64,000 nucleotides of DNA from an uncultured Oscillospiraceae bacterium. GTDB taxonomy: Bacteria > Bacillota > Clostridia > Oscillospirales > Acutalibacteraceae. This document shows, one piece after another, positions 25,107 to 34,815 of the stretch (its first letter is position 1; each line of letters begins with the position of its first letter). The notes under the pieces are model-generated. The model was not told the origin of the DNA. It made no database searches and was given only the letters and a program-made list of their open reading frames with translations. The position numbers and the translations under genes were made by a program. The stretch lies in NCBI GenBank assembly GCA_902465155.1, contig CABQLY010000009.1:8246-72245 (forward strand), in the 5' to 3' direction.

Positions 25107-25856
25107 ATGCGTAAGCTACCTAAAATTATTGCGGCGGGCCCTACGGCGCGGCTAATGGTAAACCGGTTTTGGTTAACCCTTTGCTGCTTGGCTTTAACCG
25201 CTTTGCTTGTGCTTTGCGCCGCAACGGTTTCGGCCCTGCAGACCAAGCAGCCGGCCGCCGAAAGCCGGGCAGCCCAAACCGTAATTGTAGACGCCGGGCA
25301 CGGCGGGTTTGACGGCGGCGCCGTTGTTGGAAACGACATTGAAAAGAATATTAATTTAGCTATTGCACTTTACCTTAGGGATATGTTAAAATTAAATGGC
25401 TACAAGGTTATTATGACGCGTGAAACCGACCGATCTACCGAAGGGGAGGTTACCGGCCCCATTGCCAGCCGAAAAAAGGCAGATATGCAAAACCGGTTAA
25501 AAATAATGCAAAATAATTTGCAGGCGGTTTTTGTTAGTATTCACCTAAACAAGTTTGAAAGCAGCGGCGTTTGCGGGGCGCAAATTTTTTACGCCGCCGG
25601 GGTGCAGGGCTCTAAACCGTTGGCGCAGGCCATTATGCAGCAGGTTGTTGCCCAAACGCAGCCCCAAAACAAACGCGCCATTAAGCCTAATTACGCCTCT
25701 ACCTACATTTTAAAAAACGCCCCCATTCCAGCAGTTATTGCCGAATGTGGGTTTATGAGCAACCCGGCCGAATTAGCAAAGCTAAAAAACCCGGATTACC
25801 AAAAGCAGCTGGCCTTTGCCGTTTGCAGCGGCATTTTGGCCTATTTTACCAACTAA
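25107..25856 (+). CDS. cwlD: N-acetylmuramoyl-L-alanine amidase, CwlD-like
   Basis: The 249-residue Amidase_3 protein has an N-terminal membrane or signal segment (about residues 20-45). The zinc-amidase domain shows VDAGHGGFDGG, E78 in NDIEKNINLA, VFVSIHLNKF and PAVIAECGFMSNPAE. CwlD removes peptide side chains from muramic acid so that muramic delta-lactam can form in the spore cortex. That fits the Spo0A end found at the right edge. It is followed after 15 bp by radA, as in some other Clostridia. The CwlD assignment rests on length, single-domain layout and gene order; another Amidase_3 role is possible. Confidence 0.8.
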   Translation: MRKLPKIIAAGPTARLMVNRFWLTLCCLALTALLVLCAATVSALQTKQPAAESRAAQTVIVDAGHGGFDGGAVVGNDIEKNINLAIALYLRDMLKLNGYKVIMTRETDRSTEGEVTGPIASRKKADMQNRLKIMQNNLQAVFVSIHLNKFESSGVCGAQIFYAAGVQGSKPLAQAIMQQVVAQTQPQNKRAIKPNYASTYILKNAPIPAVIAECGFMSNPAELAKLKNPDYQKQLAFAVCSGILAYFTN

Positions 25857-25871
25857 AAGGGGAAGTACAAA

Positions 25872-27242
25872 TTGGCAAAAGCAAAATCTATGTACATTTG
25901 CCGCGAATGTGGGGCCGAATACCCCAAATGGTCTGGCAAATGCCTGCAATGCGGCAGCTGGAACACCTTAGAGGAAACGGTTATTCTACCGGCCGCAAAG
26001 GGCGGCAGCATCTCCTCGGCTGCGGCGGCAAAATCGGCCGCTGCAGCAACCCCAATTACCGAAATTAATTTTACCGACGAACAGCGCTACAACACCGGAA
26101 TAGGGGAACTGAACCGCGTGCTGGGCGGCGGCATTGTAAAGGGCTCGGTTGTGCTGCTTAGCGGCGACCCGGGAATTGGTAAATCTACCATTTTGCTGCA
26201 GGTTGCCGGCAATTTAGCTAAGCGGCACAGCGTGCTTTATGTAACGGGGGAGGAATCGGCCAACCAGCTAAAGCTGCGGGCGCAGCGGCTGGGGGTAAAC
26301 CAGCCGGCCCTTTCGGTTATGGCCGAAAGCGATGTGTTGGCCATTTGCGGCTACATTTCTCAGGCGCTGCCGCAGCTTGTTATGATAGATTCTATTCAAA
26401 CCATGCACTTAGAGGGGTTAAGCTCCTCTACCGGCAGCATTACCCAGGTGCGGGAGTGTACCAACATTTTGCTAAAAACCGCAAAAACCTTAAATATTCC
26501 GGTAATTATTGTTGGCCACATTAACAAAGGCGGCGACATTGCCGGCCCCAAAATTTTAGAGCATATTGTAGATACGGTTTTGTATTTTGAGGGCGACCGG
26601 GTAAATTCCTACCGCATTTTGCGGGCGCAAAAAAACCGTTTTGGCTCTACCAACGAAATTGGCGTGTTTGAAATGCTGGAAAACGGGCTTACAGAGGTGC
26701 AAAACCCTTCGGCCATGCTGCTTTCGGGGCGGCTCAGCGGGGTTTCGGGCTCGGCTGTTTCCTGCGTTATGGAGGGCTCGCGCCCCATTTTTGCCGAGGT
26801 GCAGGGCCTGGTTACCACTACCGGGTTTGGCAACCCGCGCCGTATGTCTACCGGGTTTGATAACAGCCGCGCCAATTTACTGTTAGCGGTTTTAGAAAAA
26901 CGCTGCGGGCTGTATTTTTCTAATTTAGATACATACATTAATGTGGTAGGCGGTTTAAGGTTAGAGGAAACAGCGGCCGACTTAGCCGTTGTTTACGCCT
27001 TGGTTTCGGGCCTTAGGGACAAGCCCATTCCCGACGATATTGTAGTATTTGGCGAGGTGGGCCTTTCGGGCGAAATTCGCAGCGTACCGCGCGCTGCGCT
27101 GCGCGTGTTAGAGGCCGAGCGTTTAGGCTTTAAGCGCTGCGTGCTGCCAAAAAGCTGTTACAAGCAAATGATTGGCACAGCCGTAAGCACTATTGAGCTG
27201 ATTTATGTTCGCACGGTTGACGAGGCTGCCCAAATTATTTAA
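25872..27242 (+). CDS. radA: DNA repair protein RadA (Sms)
   Basis: The 456-residue protein helps branch migration and processing of recombination intermediates with RecA. Visible features are the N-terminal zinc finger (C10, C13, C24, C27), Walker A GDPGIGKST near residue 98, the RadA-specific KNRFGSTNEIG motif, and a C-terminal Lon-protease-like domain (VGGLRLEETAADLAV, VFGEVGLSGEIRSV). The start is TTG at 25872 with AAAGGGG upstream. It is 15 bp after cwlD. Confidence 0.95.
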   Translation: MAKAKSMYICRECGAEYPKWSGKCLQCGSWNTLEETVILPAAKGGSISSAAAAKSAAAATPITEINFTDEQRYNTGIGELNRVLGGGIVKGSVVLLSGDPGIGKSTILLQVAGNLAKRHSVLYVTGEESANQLKLRAQRLGVNQPALSVMAESDVLAICGYISQALPQLVMIDSIQTMHLEGLSSSTGSITQVRECTNILLKTAKTLNIPVIIVGHINKGGDIAGPKILEHIVDTVLYFEGDRVNSYRILRAQKNRFGSTNEIGVFEMLENGLTEVQNPSAMLLSGRLSGVSGSAVSCVMEGSRPIFAEVQGLVTTTGFGNPRRMSTGFDNSRANLLLAVLEKRCGLYFSNLDTYINVVGGLRLEETAADLAVVYALVSGLRDKPIPDDIVVFGEVGLSGEIRSVPRAALRVLEAERLGFKRCVLPKSCYKQMIGTAVSTIELIYVRTVDEAAQII

Positions 27243-27257
27243 ACGGTGGTGTTTTAC

Positions 27258-27992
27258 ATGAACATTTTACTAATACTGGCCTATTTATTTTTTATTGGTT
27301 CGGTTATTGGCTGGGTAATTGAGCTATTGTTTCGGCGGTATATTTCCTCCGCTAATCCCGAACGAAAGTGGATTAACCCCGGCTTTTGCACCGGCCCTTA
27401 CTTGCCCCTTTACGGCACCGGGCTTTGTATTCTTTATTTAATTGCAAGCTTAGAGCAATATCCGCTTTTTAAAAGCACCGCCGCCAACAAGCTGTTTTTA
27501 TTTTGTGTAATGGCAATTTTTATGACGGTGATTGAATACATTGCCGGGTTAATCTCTTTAAAAATTTGCCATGTTCGGCTGTGGGATTATTCAAACGAAT
27601 GGGGCAACATTGGCGGCATTATTTGCCCAAAATTTTCGCTTATATGGGGCGCGCTTGGCGCGATATACTACTTTTTTATTCACCCTTACATTTTAAATTC
27701 CCTAAACTGGTTAAGCCAAAATTTGGCCTTTAGCTTTTTTATTGGCGTGTTTTTTGGGGTGTTTATTATTGATGTTGTACATTCGCTGCAGCTTGCTGCA
27801 AAGCTAAAGCAATTTGCGCAGGAGAATAATGTGGTGCTGCGCTACGAACATATTAAGCAAAACATTCGCGCCTCTTACGAACAAGCGGCCGAAAAGTACC
27901 ACTTTTTTAAACCCTTTGCCGCGCGCCAGCCGTTAACCGAGCAGCTTAAAGCGCTGCGCGATTCTTTTGAAAAGGCGCATTTAAAGCGTTAA
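27258..27992 (+). CDS. Putative ABC-transporter type IV membrane protein
   Basis: The roughly 244-residue polytopic protein has about five membrane segments. Its N-terminal signature FFIGSVIGWVIELLFRRY, followed by NPGFCTGPYLPLYGTG, is typical of the PF06541 'ABC_trans_CmpB' group. The C-terminal 50 residues form a soluble helical tail. The cellular role is not established. I place the start at ATG 27258, with GGTGG upstream, rather than at the GTG pair at 27246. It follows radA directly, and a strong terminator ends the unit at 28082. Confidence 0.75.
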   Translation: MNILLILAYLFFIGSVIGWVIELLFRRYISSANPERKWINPGFCTGPYLPLYGTGLCILYLIASLEQYPLFKSTAANKLFLFCVMAIFMTVIEYIAGLISLKICHVRLWDYSNEWGNIGGIICPKFSLIWGALGAIYYFFIHPYILNSLNWLSQNLAFSFFIGVFFGVFIIDVVHSLQLAAKLKQFAQENNVVLRYEHIKQNIRASYEQAAEKYHFFKPFAARQPLTEQLKALRDSFEKAHLKR

Positions 27993-28000
27993 AACCGCCG

Positions 28001-28062
28001 CGCTTTTTGCCAATTGCATTAAACTGCGCTTTTTGCCAATTGCTTTAAACTACACTTTTTGC
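28001..28062 (+). repeat. Short 26-bp tandem repeat
   Basis: Two copies of a 26-bp unit (28001-28026 and 28027-28052) start with CGCTTTTTGCCAATTGC and differ at a few bases. A third, partial copy begins at 28053. The array lies in the 146-bp gap before the terminator and has no coding function. Confidence 0.7.
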
Positions 28063-28081
28063 GCGCTCTGCAAAAGCGCAA

Positions 28082-28121
28082 AAAAGCTGCCGCAAACCGG
28101 GTTTGGTTTGCGGCAGCTTTT
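28082..28121. terminator. Bidirectional terminator between membrane protein and yajC
   Basis: A 17-bp perfect stem (28082-28098 with 28105-28121; core GCTGCCGCAAACC) is flanked by A and T runs. Confidence 0.9.
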
Positions 28122-28138
28122 GTAGGTTAAGGGGTAAA

Positions 28139-28480
28139 TTATTCGGCTTTTTCGTCGTGCACGGTTAAGTTTTGTTGCACCGCGGTGCGAACAATTTTTT
28201 GTTTGGCTTTATCTACAACCGATTCAATAACCAAGCTATCTTCTTTTACAGAAATCACGCGGCCGTAAAAACCGCCAATGGTCATAATTTCGTCGCCTAC
28301 TTGAATATCGTTACGCATTTTTTCTTCGGCTTTTTGTTTTTTCTTTTGTGGACGAATCATAAAAAAGTAAAGAACAACAAACATAACAACCAGCATACCA
28401 ATAGTAACTAAGCTGCTGGCGGCCTGGCTGGTGCCGGTGGTGTTTGCGGCGGCCTCAAGTGCAATTGCGGTAAAATTCAT
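28139..28480 (-). CDS. yajC: Preprotein translocase subunit YajC
   Basis: The 113-residue protein has one membrane helix (about residues 25-43, MLVVMFVVLYFFMIRPQKK) and a C-terminal domain with VGDEIMTIGGFYGRV. It is an accessory subunit associated with SecDF. It lies 71 bp downstream of tgt, the usual tgt-yajC order. Confidence 0.93.
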   Translation of the reverse strand: MNFTAIALEAAANTTGTSQAASSLVTIGMLVVMFVVLYFFMIRPQKKKQKAEEKMRNDIQVGDEIMTIGGFYGRVISVKEDSLVIESVVDKAKQKIVRTAVQQNLTVHDEKAE

Positions 28481-28551
28481 TTTAAAGTCCTCCTAAAAAT
28501 AACCTATCCCGTTTATTATAGCGTATTTACGACCTAATTGCAATGGTAAAT

Positions 28552-29682
28552 TTAAATTCTGCGACCAAGTTTTACTATTTGTTCATTTTTAAAGCTTTCA
28601 AACCGGTTCTCGGTTAACGCTAAGCGAATATCGGCCATTAGCTGATTGTAAAAATACAAATTATGCAGCACCGAAAGGCGGTGGTACAAAAGCTCCTTTG
28701 CTTTTAGCAGGTGCCGCAAATACGCGCGGGAAAACTGCCGGCAAACCGGGCAGCCGCAGGCTTCGTCAATAGGGGAAAGGTCCTCGGCGTATTTTTCGTT
28801 ATTTAAATTAATAACCCCCTGCGAGGTAAACAGGTGCCCGTGGCGGGCGTTGCGGCTGGGCATAACGCAATCAAATAAATCTACCCCGCGGTCAACCGCC
28901 TCTAAAATATTTACCGGCGTACCCACCCCCATAAGGTAGCGGATTTTATTTTTAGGGGCAAAGGGCTCAACCGCCTCTATCATTTCGTACATAACCTCGG
29001 CCGGCTCCCCAACGGCAAGCCCGCCAATAGCGTAGCCGTCTAAGTCTAACTCGGCAATTTGCTTCATGTGCTCCTGTCTAAGGTCTTTAAAAGTGCAGCC
29101 CTGATTAATGCCAAACAGCAGCTGGTTGGGGTTTACCGTGCCCGGTTGGGCGTTTAACCGCTGCATTTCGGCCTTGCAGCGCTTTAACCAGCGCACCGTT
29201 CGCTCGCAGGATTGCTTAGAGTAGCTGTGCTCGGCCGGATTTTCTACACATTCATCAAACGCCATGGCAATGGTAGAGCCTAAGTTCGATTGAATTTGAA
29301 TACTTTGCTCCGGGCCCATAAAAATGCGTTTACCGTCTATGTGCGATTGAAAGGTAACGCCCTCCTCCGCAATGCTGCGTAAGGAGGAAAGGGAGAACAC
29401 CTGAAAACCGCCGCTGTCGGTTAAAATGGGGCCTTGCCAGCCGGTAAAACGGTGCAGCCCACCCAAACGGCGAATCAGCTCGTCGCCGGTGCGAACATGC
29501 AGGTGGTAGGTGTTTGAGAGCATAACCTGACAGTGAATATTTTTTAAATCTACCGCCGAAACGCCGCCCTTAATGGCGCCGCAGGTGGCAACATTCATAA
29601 AAGCCGGGGTTTGCACGGTGCCGTGTACGGTTTTAAATTCGCCCAGCCGGGCTTTGCCCTCGGTTTTTTTTAGTGTAAACAT
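28552..29682 (-). CDS. tgt: Queuine tRNA-ribosyltransferase
   Basis: The 376-residue enzyme exchanges guanine 34 of GUN-anticodon tRNAs for preQ1. Visible are DSGGFQVFSL (with the general-base Asp), the nucleophile region FDCVMPSRNARHG, and the zinc site CGCPVCRQFSRAYLRHL. It lies between queA and yajC and 100 bp after queA. No queC/D/E/F genes are in the window. Confidence 0.95.
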   Translation of the reverse strand: MFTLKKTEGKARLGEFKTVHGTVQTPAFMNVATCGAIKGGVSAVDLKNIHCQVMLSNTYHLHVRTGDELIRRLGGLHRFTGWQGPILTDSGGFQVFSLSSLRSIAEEGVTFQSHIDGKRIFMGPEQSIQIQSNLGSTIAMAFDECVENPAEHSYSKQSCERTVRWLKRCKAEMQRLNAQPGTVNPNQLLFGINQGCTFKDLRQEHMKQIAELDLDGYAIGGLAVGEPAEVMYEMIEAVEPFAPKNKIRYLMGVGTPVNILEAVDRGVDLFDCVMPSRNARHGHLFTSQGVINLNNEKYAEDLSPIDEACGCPVCRQFSRAYLRHLLKAKELLYHRLSVLHNLYFYNQLMADIRLALTENRFESFKNEQIVKLGRRI

Positions 29683-29782
29683 AATAAACCTCGTAGTAGC
29701 TATTTTTTGTTATAAAGCTGCAAATTTTAAATTGGCAGCTTTGTATTTGCGTTTTATTGCTTTGGCCGCAATAGCCTTATTT

Positions 29783-30805
29783 TTATTGAATAAACATGGC
29801 GTCGCCAAAGCTAAAAAAGCGGTACTTTTCGGCCACCGCAATTTTGTAAGCGTTCATGGTGTGTTCGTAGCCCGCAAGGGCCGAAACCAGCATAATTAAA
29901 GTGCTTTCCGGCAGGTGAAAATTGGTAATTAAGGCGTCTAAGCACTTAAAACGGTAGCCCGGGTAAATAAAAATGCCGGTATCTCCGCTGCATTCGGTTA
30001 AAAAGCCGTTGTCGTCGGCAGCGCTTTCAACCGTACGGCAGGAGGTGGTTCCAACACAAATAACCCGGCCGCCGTTTTGCTTGGTTTGGTTTACTAAATC
30101 GGCGGTGCGGGCCGGCACATGGTAATGCTCGGTGTGCATTTTGTGCTCGGTAATATCCTCCACCTTAACGGGGCGAAAGGTGCCAAGGCCAACATGTAGG
30201 GTAACATAAGCAATTTTAACCCCGCCGGCTTCTAACTGCTTTAAAAGCTCTTTGGTAAAATGCAGCCCGGCGGTAGGGGCGGCGGCCGAGCCTAATTCTT
30301 TAGAATAAACGGTTTGGTAACGCTCTTTATCTTTTAACTCGGCCTTAATGTAGTGCGGCAGGGGCATGGTGCCAACCTTTTCCAAAATGCTGTAAAACTC
30401 GCCCTCAAAGGTAAAGCGAATAACGCGGTTGCCGTCGTCTTTTACCGCTGTAACCACGGCCGAAAGGTTAGGCGCAAATTGAAACGCGCAGCCCTCTTTA
30501 GCCTTTTTGCCCGGCCCGGCAATACATTCCCAATCCGTGTCGTTCAAGCGCTTCAGCAAAACAAATTCAACCGTTGCGCCGGTATCGGCCCGGGTGCCGT
30601 AAATACGGGCAGGCAGCACCCGCGTATTGTTTAAAACCAAAAGATCGCCGGGCTTTAGGTATTGGCCAATGTTTTTAAAAACACTGTGCGTTACCGCGCC
30701 GGTTGCTTTGTTTAGCACCATTAAGCGGGAGGCCGTTCGGGGCTCAATAGGCGTTTGGGCAATCAGCTCCTCCGGCAGGTCGTAATAAAAATCACTTTTC
30801 TTCAT
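29783..30805 (-). CDS. queA: S-adenosylmethionine:tRNA ribosyltransferase-isomerase
   Basis: The 340-residue enzyme transfers the ribosyl part of SAM to preQ1-tRNA to give epoxyqueuosine. Family blocks are [14 protein letters not shown] at the start, [26 protein letters not shown] and [16 protein letters not shown]. It is the first gene of queA-tgt-yajC. A TATACT box lies upstream, but no good -35 and no preQ1 riboswitch were found. Confidence 0.95.
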   Translation of the reverse strand: MKKSDFYYDLPEELIAQTPIEPRTASRLMVLNKATGAVTHSVFKNIGQYLKPGDLLVLNNTRVLPARIYGTRADTGATVEFVLLKRLNDTDWECIAGPGKKAKEGCAFQFAPNLSAVVTAVKDDGNRVIRFTFEGEFYSILEKVGTMPLPHYIKAELKDKERYQTVYSKELGSAAAPTAGLHFTKELLKQLEAGGVKIAYVTLHVGLGTFRPVKVEDITEHKMHTEHYHVPARTADLVNQTKQNGGRVICVGTTSCRTVESAADDNGFLTECSGDTGIFIYPGYRFKCLDALITNFHLPESTLIMLVSALAGYEHTMNAYKIAVAEKYRFFSFGDAMFIQ

Positions 30806-30910
30806 AAAATTTGCCTTTCAAAAATTGGCCGGAACCACTGCCGCGGTTTTGGCCTTAAAATTTAGTATAAATATTTTTTCACAATTTTACGGGAAATGAA
30901 TAAGATATGT

Positions 30911-30939
30911 TTGACAAAGCGCTTGCAGTTTGGTAAAAT
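30911..30939 (+). promoter_or_regulatory. Promoter of asd-dapA-dapB
   Basis: TTGACA at 30911-30916, a 17-bp spacer and TAAAAT at 30934-30939. The leader to the asd start is about 85-90 nt, which is too short for the usual lysine riboswitch. Confidence 0.8.
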
Positions 30940-31033
30940 AATAATGTTGCAATGGCTGCAGCGCTTTTACCTGCATACTATTATATTGCAATTTACCGTA
31001 TTATTCAACAGTTTTTTTAAGGTAGTGAAAATC

Positions 31034-32113
31034 ATGAAGTCTTACAAGGTTGGTATTATTGGCGCTACGGGTATGGTAGGGCAGCGTTTTTGCCTGCTGC
31101 TGGCCAATCACCCGTGGTTTAAGGTGCAGGTTTTGGCCGCAAGCCCACGCTCTAAAGGTAAAAAATATTGCGAAGCGGTTGCCGGCCGCTGGGCAATGAC
31201 CGACCCGATTCCCGAAAATTTAAAAAATATGCCTGTTTACAGCGCTACAGAGGATATTGACGAAATTGTTCGTCAGGTGGATTTTGTTTTTTGCGCCGTA
31301 GATATGAAAAAAGAGGAAATTCGCGCGCTGGAGGAGGCCTACGCCAAAAAAGAATGTCCGGTTATTTCTAACAACAGCGCCCACCGCTTTACGCCGGATG
31401 TACCTATGATTATTCCGGAAATTAACCCCGAGCACGCCGAAATTATTTTGGCCCAGCGCAAGCGCCTTGGTACCAAACGCGGCTTTGTGGCCGTAAAATC
31501 CAACTGCTCGCTGCAAAGCTATGTTCCGGCAATTTTTCCGCTTTTAAAATTTGGGGTGCAGGATGTTTTGGTTTGCACCTACCAGGCAATTTCGGGCGCC
31601 GGTAAAACCTTTGAGCGCTGGCCCGAAATGGTTGATAATGTCATTCCCTTTATTGGCGGGGAGGAGGAAAAATCCGAGCAGGAGCCGCTTAAAATTTTCG
31701 GCAAAATTAAAGGGGACGAAATTGTTCCCGCCGCCGACCCGAAATTTACCGCGCAGTGTATTCGCGTTCCGGTTTCCGACGGGCACCTGGCCGCCGTGTT
31801 TGTTCGCTTTAAAAACAAGCCCGAAAAGCAGGAAATTTTAAACCTTTGGCAAAGCTATTCGGGCGAGCCGCAGCAGCTGAATTTGCCGCACGCGCCAAAG
31901 CAGTTTTTACACTACTACGCAGAGGATAATATGCCCCAAACCAAGCTTTGCCGCGGGTTAGAGGGCGGCATGGCCGTTTCGGTTGGCCGTTTAAGGGAGG
32001 ATACCCAGTACGACTACAAATTTGTTTGCGTTTCGCACAATACTTTGCGCGGCGCAGCAGGCGGGGCCGTTTTAATGGCCGAGCTGCTTTGCGCAAAGGG
32101 CTACATGGATTAA
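31034..32113 (+). CDS. asd: Aspartate-semialdehyde dehydrogenase
   Basis: The 359-residue enzyme reduces aspartyl phosphate to aspartate semialdehyde with NADPH. Visible are GATGMVGQRF at the start, the active-site Cys in VKSNCSLQSY, and the C-terminal SVGRLRED and HNTLRGAAGG blocks. Length and motifs fit the archaeal/eukaryotic-like Asd type rather than the E. coli type. I use ATG 31034 with AAGGTAGTG upstream; a longer frame from 30896 begins upstream of the promoter. dapA and dapB follow on the same strand. Confidence 0.93.
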   Translation: MKSYKVGIIGATGMVGQRFCLLLANHPWFKVQVLAASPRSKGKKYCEAVAGRWAMTDPIPENLKNMPVYSATEDIDEIVRQVDFVFCAVDMKKEEIRALEEAYAKKECPVISNNSAHRFTPDVPMIIPEINPEHAEIILAQRKRLGTKRGFVAVKSNCSLQSYVPAIFPLLKFGVQDVLVCTYQAISGAGKTFERWPEMVDNVIPFIGGEEEKSEQEPLKIFGKIKGDEIVPAADPKFTAQCIRVPVSDGHLAAVFVRFKNKPEKQEILNLWQSYSGEPQQLNLPHAPKQFLHYYAEDNMPQTKLCRGLEGGMAVSVGRLREDTQYDYKFVCVSHNTLRGAAGGAVLMAELLCAKGYMD

Positions 32114-32225
32114 TTTAACTACGGCTTAGCACCGCAGGGTGCTGCCCACCCTTTATTCTTGTAGCTTTGCGCTAATTTTCCGCAGGCAACTAAAGCTTTT
32201 TACTTTATTTTAGGGGGCTTTTACA

Positions 32226-33113
32226 ATGAAAAAATGTATTTTCGAGGGCTGCGGTACCGCATTAATTACCCCAATGCTGCCGGACGGCTCGGTAAACTAT
32301 AAAAAACTGGCCGAGGTTGTAGAGCAGCAAATTACCGGCGGAATTGACGCGTTGGTTATTTGCGGCACCACCGGCGAATCAGCCACGCTGAACCACGACG
32401 AGCATGTTAAGGTTATTGAGGCGGCTGTAAAGCAATCGGCCGGGCGCGTGCCCATTATTGCCGGCACCGGCAGCAACGATACCCGTTACGCCGTTGCCCT
32501 AAGCAAAGACGCTATTAGCGTAGGCGCCGACGCCTTATTAATGGTTACGCCGTACTACAACAAAACCTCGCAGGCCGGGTTAATTGCGCACTACAACTAC
32601 ATTTCCGAACAGGTTAACAAACCAATTATTTTGTACAATGTGCCCTCGCGCACCGGGGTAAATATTAAGCCCGAAACCTATTTTGAGCTGGCAAAATGTA
32701 AAAACATTGTTGCCACCAAAGAGGCCAACGGCGACCTTTCCTCGGTACTTAAAACCATTGCGCTGTGCGGCAGCGATTTAGCCGTATATTCGGGGAACGA
32801 CGACCAAACCGTACCCATTATGGCCTTGGGTGGCAAGGGTGTTATTTCGGTACTCTCTAATGTTGCGCCGGCCGCCGGCCACCGCATGGCCGCCGAGTGC
32901 CTTAAGGGCGATTTTAAAGCCGCAACAGCAATAGCCGTTAAGCACTTAAATTTAATGCAGCACCTATTTATAGATGTTAACCCCATTCCGGTAAAGGACG
33001 CTATGAACCTTATGGGTATGGAGGTTGGGCCATGCCGCTTACCGCTGGTAACAACCAGCGAGGCCAATAAGGCAGTGTTAAAAAAGGATCTACAGGAGTT
33101 AGGCTTACTGTAA
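32226..33113 (+). CDS. dapA: 4-hydroxy-tetrahydrodipicolinate synthase
   Basis: The 295-residue aldolase condenses pyruvate and aspartate semialdehyde. Visible are GTALITPMLPDGSV, CGTTGESATL, YNVPSRTGVN with the catalytic Tyr, and the Schiff-base Lys in IVATKEANGD. It lies 112 bp after asd. In a spore former the product also feeds dipicolinic acid for the spore core. Confidence 0.95.
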   Translation: MKKCIFEGCGTALITPMLPDGSVNYKKLAEVVEQQITGGIDALVICGTTGESATLNHDEHVKVIEAAVKQSAGRVPIIAGTGSNDTRYAVALSKDAISVGADALLMVTPYYNKTSQAGLIAHYNYISEQVNKPIILYNVPSRTGVNIKPETYFELAKCKNIVATKEANGDLSSVLKTIALCGSDLAVYSGNDDQTVPIMALGGKGVISVLSNVAPAAGHRMAAECLKGDFKAATAIAVKHLNLMQHLFIDVNPIPVKDAMNLMGMEVGPCRLPLVTTSEANKAVLKKDLQELGLL

Positions 33114-33227
33114 AAACGGCTGCTTTCAACAAAAAACCTATTGTAAGCAAAGGTTTTTAAAACCAAAATATTTTCGGGCTGGCGAAATTTTTTCGTTGGC
33201 CCGAACTTTAAAAAGGCAGGAATTTTA

Positions 33228-33983
33228 ATGCTAAAAATAATTTTAAACGGCTGTAACGGAAAAATGGGAAAGGTAATTACCGATATTGTAACCCGGCGCA
33301 ACGACTGTGCCATTGTTGCGGGGGTAGACCGCGAAATCACCCAAAACGGGCCGTACCCGGTTTTTCAAAGCTTAGAGGATATTCATGTAGAGGCCGATGT
33401 TGTAATAGATTTTTCTAACCCAGCGGCGCTAAACGGCCTTTGCAGCTTTTGCCGCGCCCGCAATTTAGGCATTGTTATTGCAACAACCGGCTTTACCGCC
33501 GAGCAAACGGCACAAATTAAACAGCTGGCTTGCAATGTTCCGGTGTTTTTCTCTTTTAATATGTCCCTTGGCATTAATCTGCTTGCCGAGCTGGCGCGCA
33601 AGGCGGCCGCCGTGCTGGAGGGGTTTGATATTGAAATTATTGAAAAGCACCACAACCAAAAAATTGACGCCCCCAGCGGCACGGCCCTTATGCTGGCCGA
33701 CGAAATTAACGCCGAGGCAGGGGAGCGCTACCACTACGAATATAACCGCCAGCCAAAGCACGAAAAACGCGACCCCAAAGAAATTGGTATTCACGCTGTG
33801 CGCGGCGGCACCATTGTTGGCGAGCACGAAATTATTTTTGCCGGGCGAGATGAAATTGTAACCCTTTCCCATTCGGCCCGCTCGAAAGAGATTTTTGCCG
33901 TTGGCGCCGTAAATGCCGCCGCCTTTTTAAAAACAAAACAGCCCGGCCTTTATACCATGAAAGAGCTGGTAGCCGAAAAATAA
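33228..33983 (+). CDS. dapB: 4-hydroxy-tetrahydrodipicolinate reductase
   Basis: The 251-residue enzyme reduces the DapA product with NAD(P)H. It has the nucleotide loop NGCNGKMGKVI, IATTGFTAEQ, the catalytic EKHHNQKIDAPSGTAL motif and the C-terminal GLYTMKELV. It lies 114 bp after dapA and is followed by a strong terminator. Confidence 0.95.
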   Translation: MLKIILNGCNGKMGKVITDIVTRRNDCAIVAGVDREITQNGPYPVFQSLEDIHVEADVVIDFSNPAALNGLCSFCRARNLGIVIATTGFTAEQTAQIKQLACNVPVFFSFNMSLGINLLAELARKAAAVLEGFDIEIIEKHHNQKIDAPSGTALMLADEINAEAGERYHYEYNRQPKHEKRDPKEIGIHAVRGGTIVGEHEIIFAGRDEIVTLSHSARSKEIFAVGAVNAAAFLKTKQPGLYTMKELVAEK

Positions 33984-34022
33984 GCTGTTACTTTGGCGGT
34001 TTTTAACTGTATTTTTAACAAT

Positions 34023-34070
34023 AACCCGGCCAGACCACAATTTGCTTGTTGTGGTTTGGCCGGGTTGTTT
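34023..34070 (+). terminator. Terminator after dapB
   Basis: The arms at 34023-34040 (AACCCGGCCAGACCACAA) and 34049-34066 form an 18-bp stem with one G-T pair, followed by GTTTTTGG. Confidence 0.85.
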
Positions 34071-34122
34071 TTGGATGAAAATAGCCTTGAAATATTGCTA
34101 AAAAACACCGTTAATTATCTAA

Positions 34123-34800
34123 TTAAAATAAATCTAATTTTGGTTTCATTATAAAATGGTTTTTGTGGTACTGCAGCAATCCGTCGCGCTGCATTTTGCT
34201 TAGCTCGTTCGAAAGGCCGCTGCGCTCTACGGCAAGGTAATCGGCCAGCTGCTGCCGCGTAAACGGAATATTAAATTCTAAAGCGCCGCACTGCTGCGTT
34301 ACCGCCGAAAAATAAGACATTAGCTTTGCCCGCGTGCTTCGCTGGCTTAGATGTGTTAGCTTTTCGTTGGTGCGCAAATTTTTTTGGGCCAGCTCGCCTA
34401 ATAAATTGCGTATAATTAGGCTGTGGTGCGCGCAGGCCGCCGGGCAAACGGTTAACACCCGTTTTACATTTAAAAAAAGCACGGTAACCGGCGTTTGGGC
34501 CACAATGCTAACCTTTAAAACCGCGCCGGGCGCGCAGGCAAAAGCGGCCGCAAAGGTTTGGCCCGGGCCGTTTTTGCTTAAAATGTTGCGGTTGCCCCAA
34601 ATATCCTCTTGAATAATCAGCACACTGCCCGAAAGCACTAAACCAACATTTTCAACGGCGTCGCCCGCCCGCAGAATAAACGAATTTTTGGGGTATTCCT
34701 TGGTTTGGGCGCCCAGGCAGTCCAGCACGGCGGAAAGCTCTTTCTCCGAAATACCGTTAAAAATTCCGCAAGACTGCAGAATTGGAAAAATTTTTTTCAA
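34123..34800 (-). CDS. Crp/Fnr-family regulator, HcpR-like
   Basis: The 225-residue regulator has an N-terminal cyclic-nucleotide-type sensor (about residues 10-125, NSFILRAGDAVENVGLVLSG) and a C-terminal winged helix (FTRQQLADYLAVERSGLSNELSKM). It lacks an N-terminal Cys cluster of the Fnr [4Fe-4S] type. It is divergent from the ferredoxin/hcp pair, the usual place of HcpR, which controls hcp in response to nitric oxide or nitrite. The dyad at 34816-34829 is the likely operator. HcpR identity is inferred from context. Confidence 0.85.
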   Translation of the reverse strand: MKKIFPILQSCGIFNGISEKELSAVLDCLGAQTKEYPKNSFILRAGDAVENVGLVLSGSVLIIQEDIWGNRNILSKNGPGQTFAAAFACAPGAVLKVSIVAQTPVTVLFLNVKRVLTVCPAACAHHSLIIRNLLGELAQKNLRTNEKLTHLSQRSTRAKLMSYFSAVTQQCGALEFNIPFTRQQLADYLAVERSGLSNELSKMQRDGLLQYHKNHFIMKPKLDLF

Positions 34801-34815
34801 AAAAACACCCCGTTT

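Noticed and set aside
28001..28062. CRISPR-like array
   Set aside because: Only two and a half 26-bp units adjoin each other without spacers, and no cas gene is present.
30806..30895. preQ1 riboswitch before queA
   Set aside because: No short stem with a C-rich loop and A-rich tail was found in the 90-bp gap.
30940..31033. Lysine riboswitch before asd
   Set aside because: The leader is only about 85-90 nt and lacks the conserved five-helix layout.
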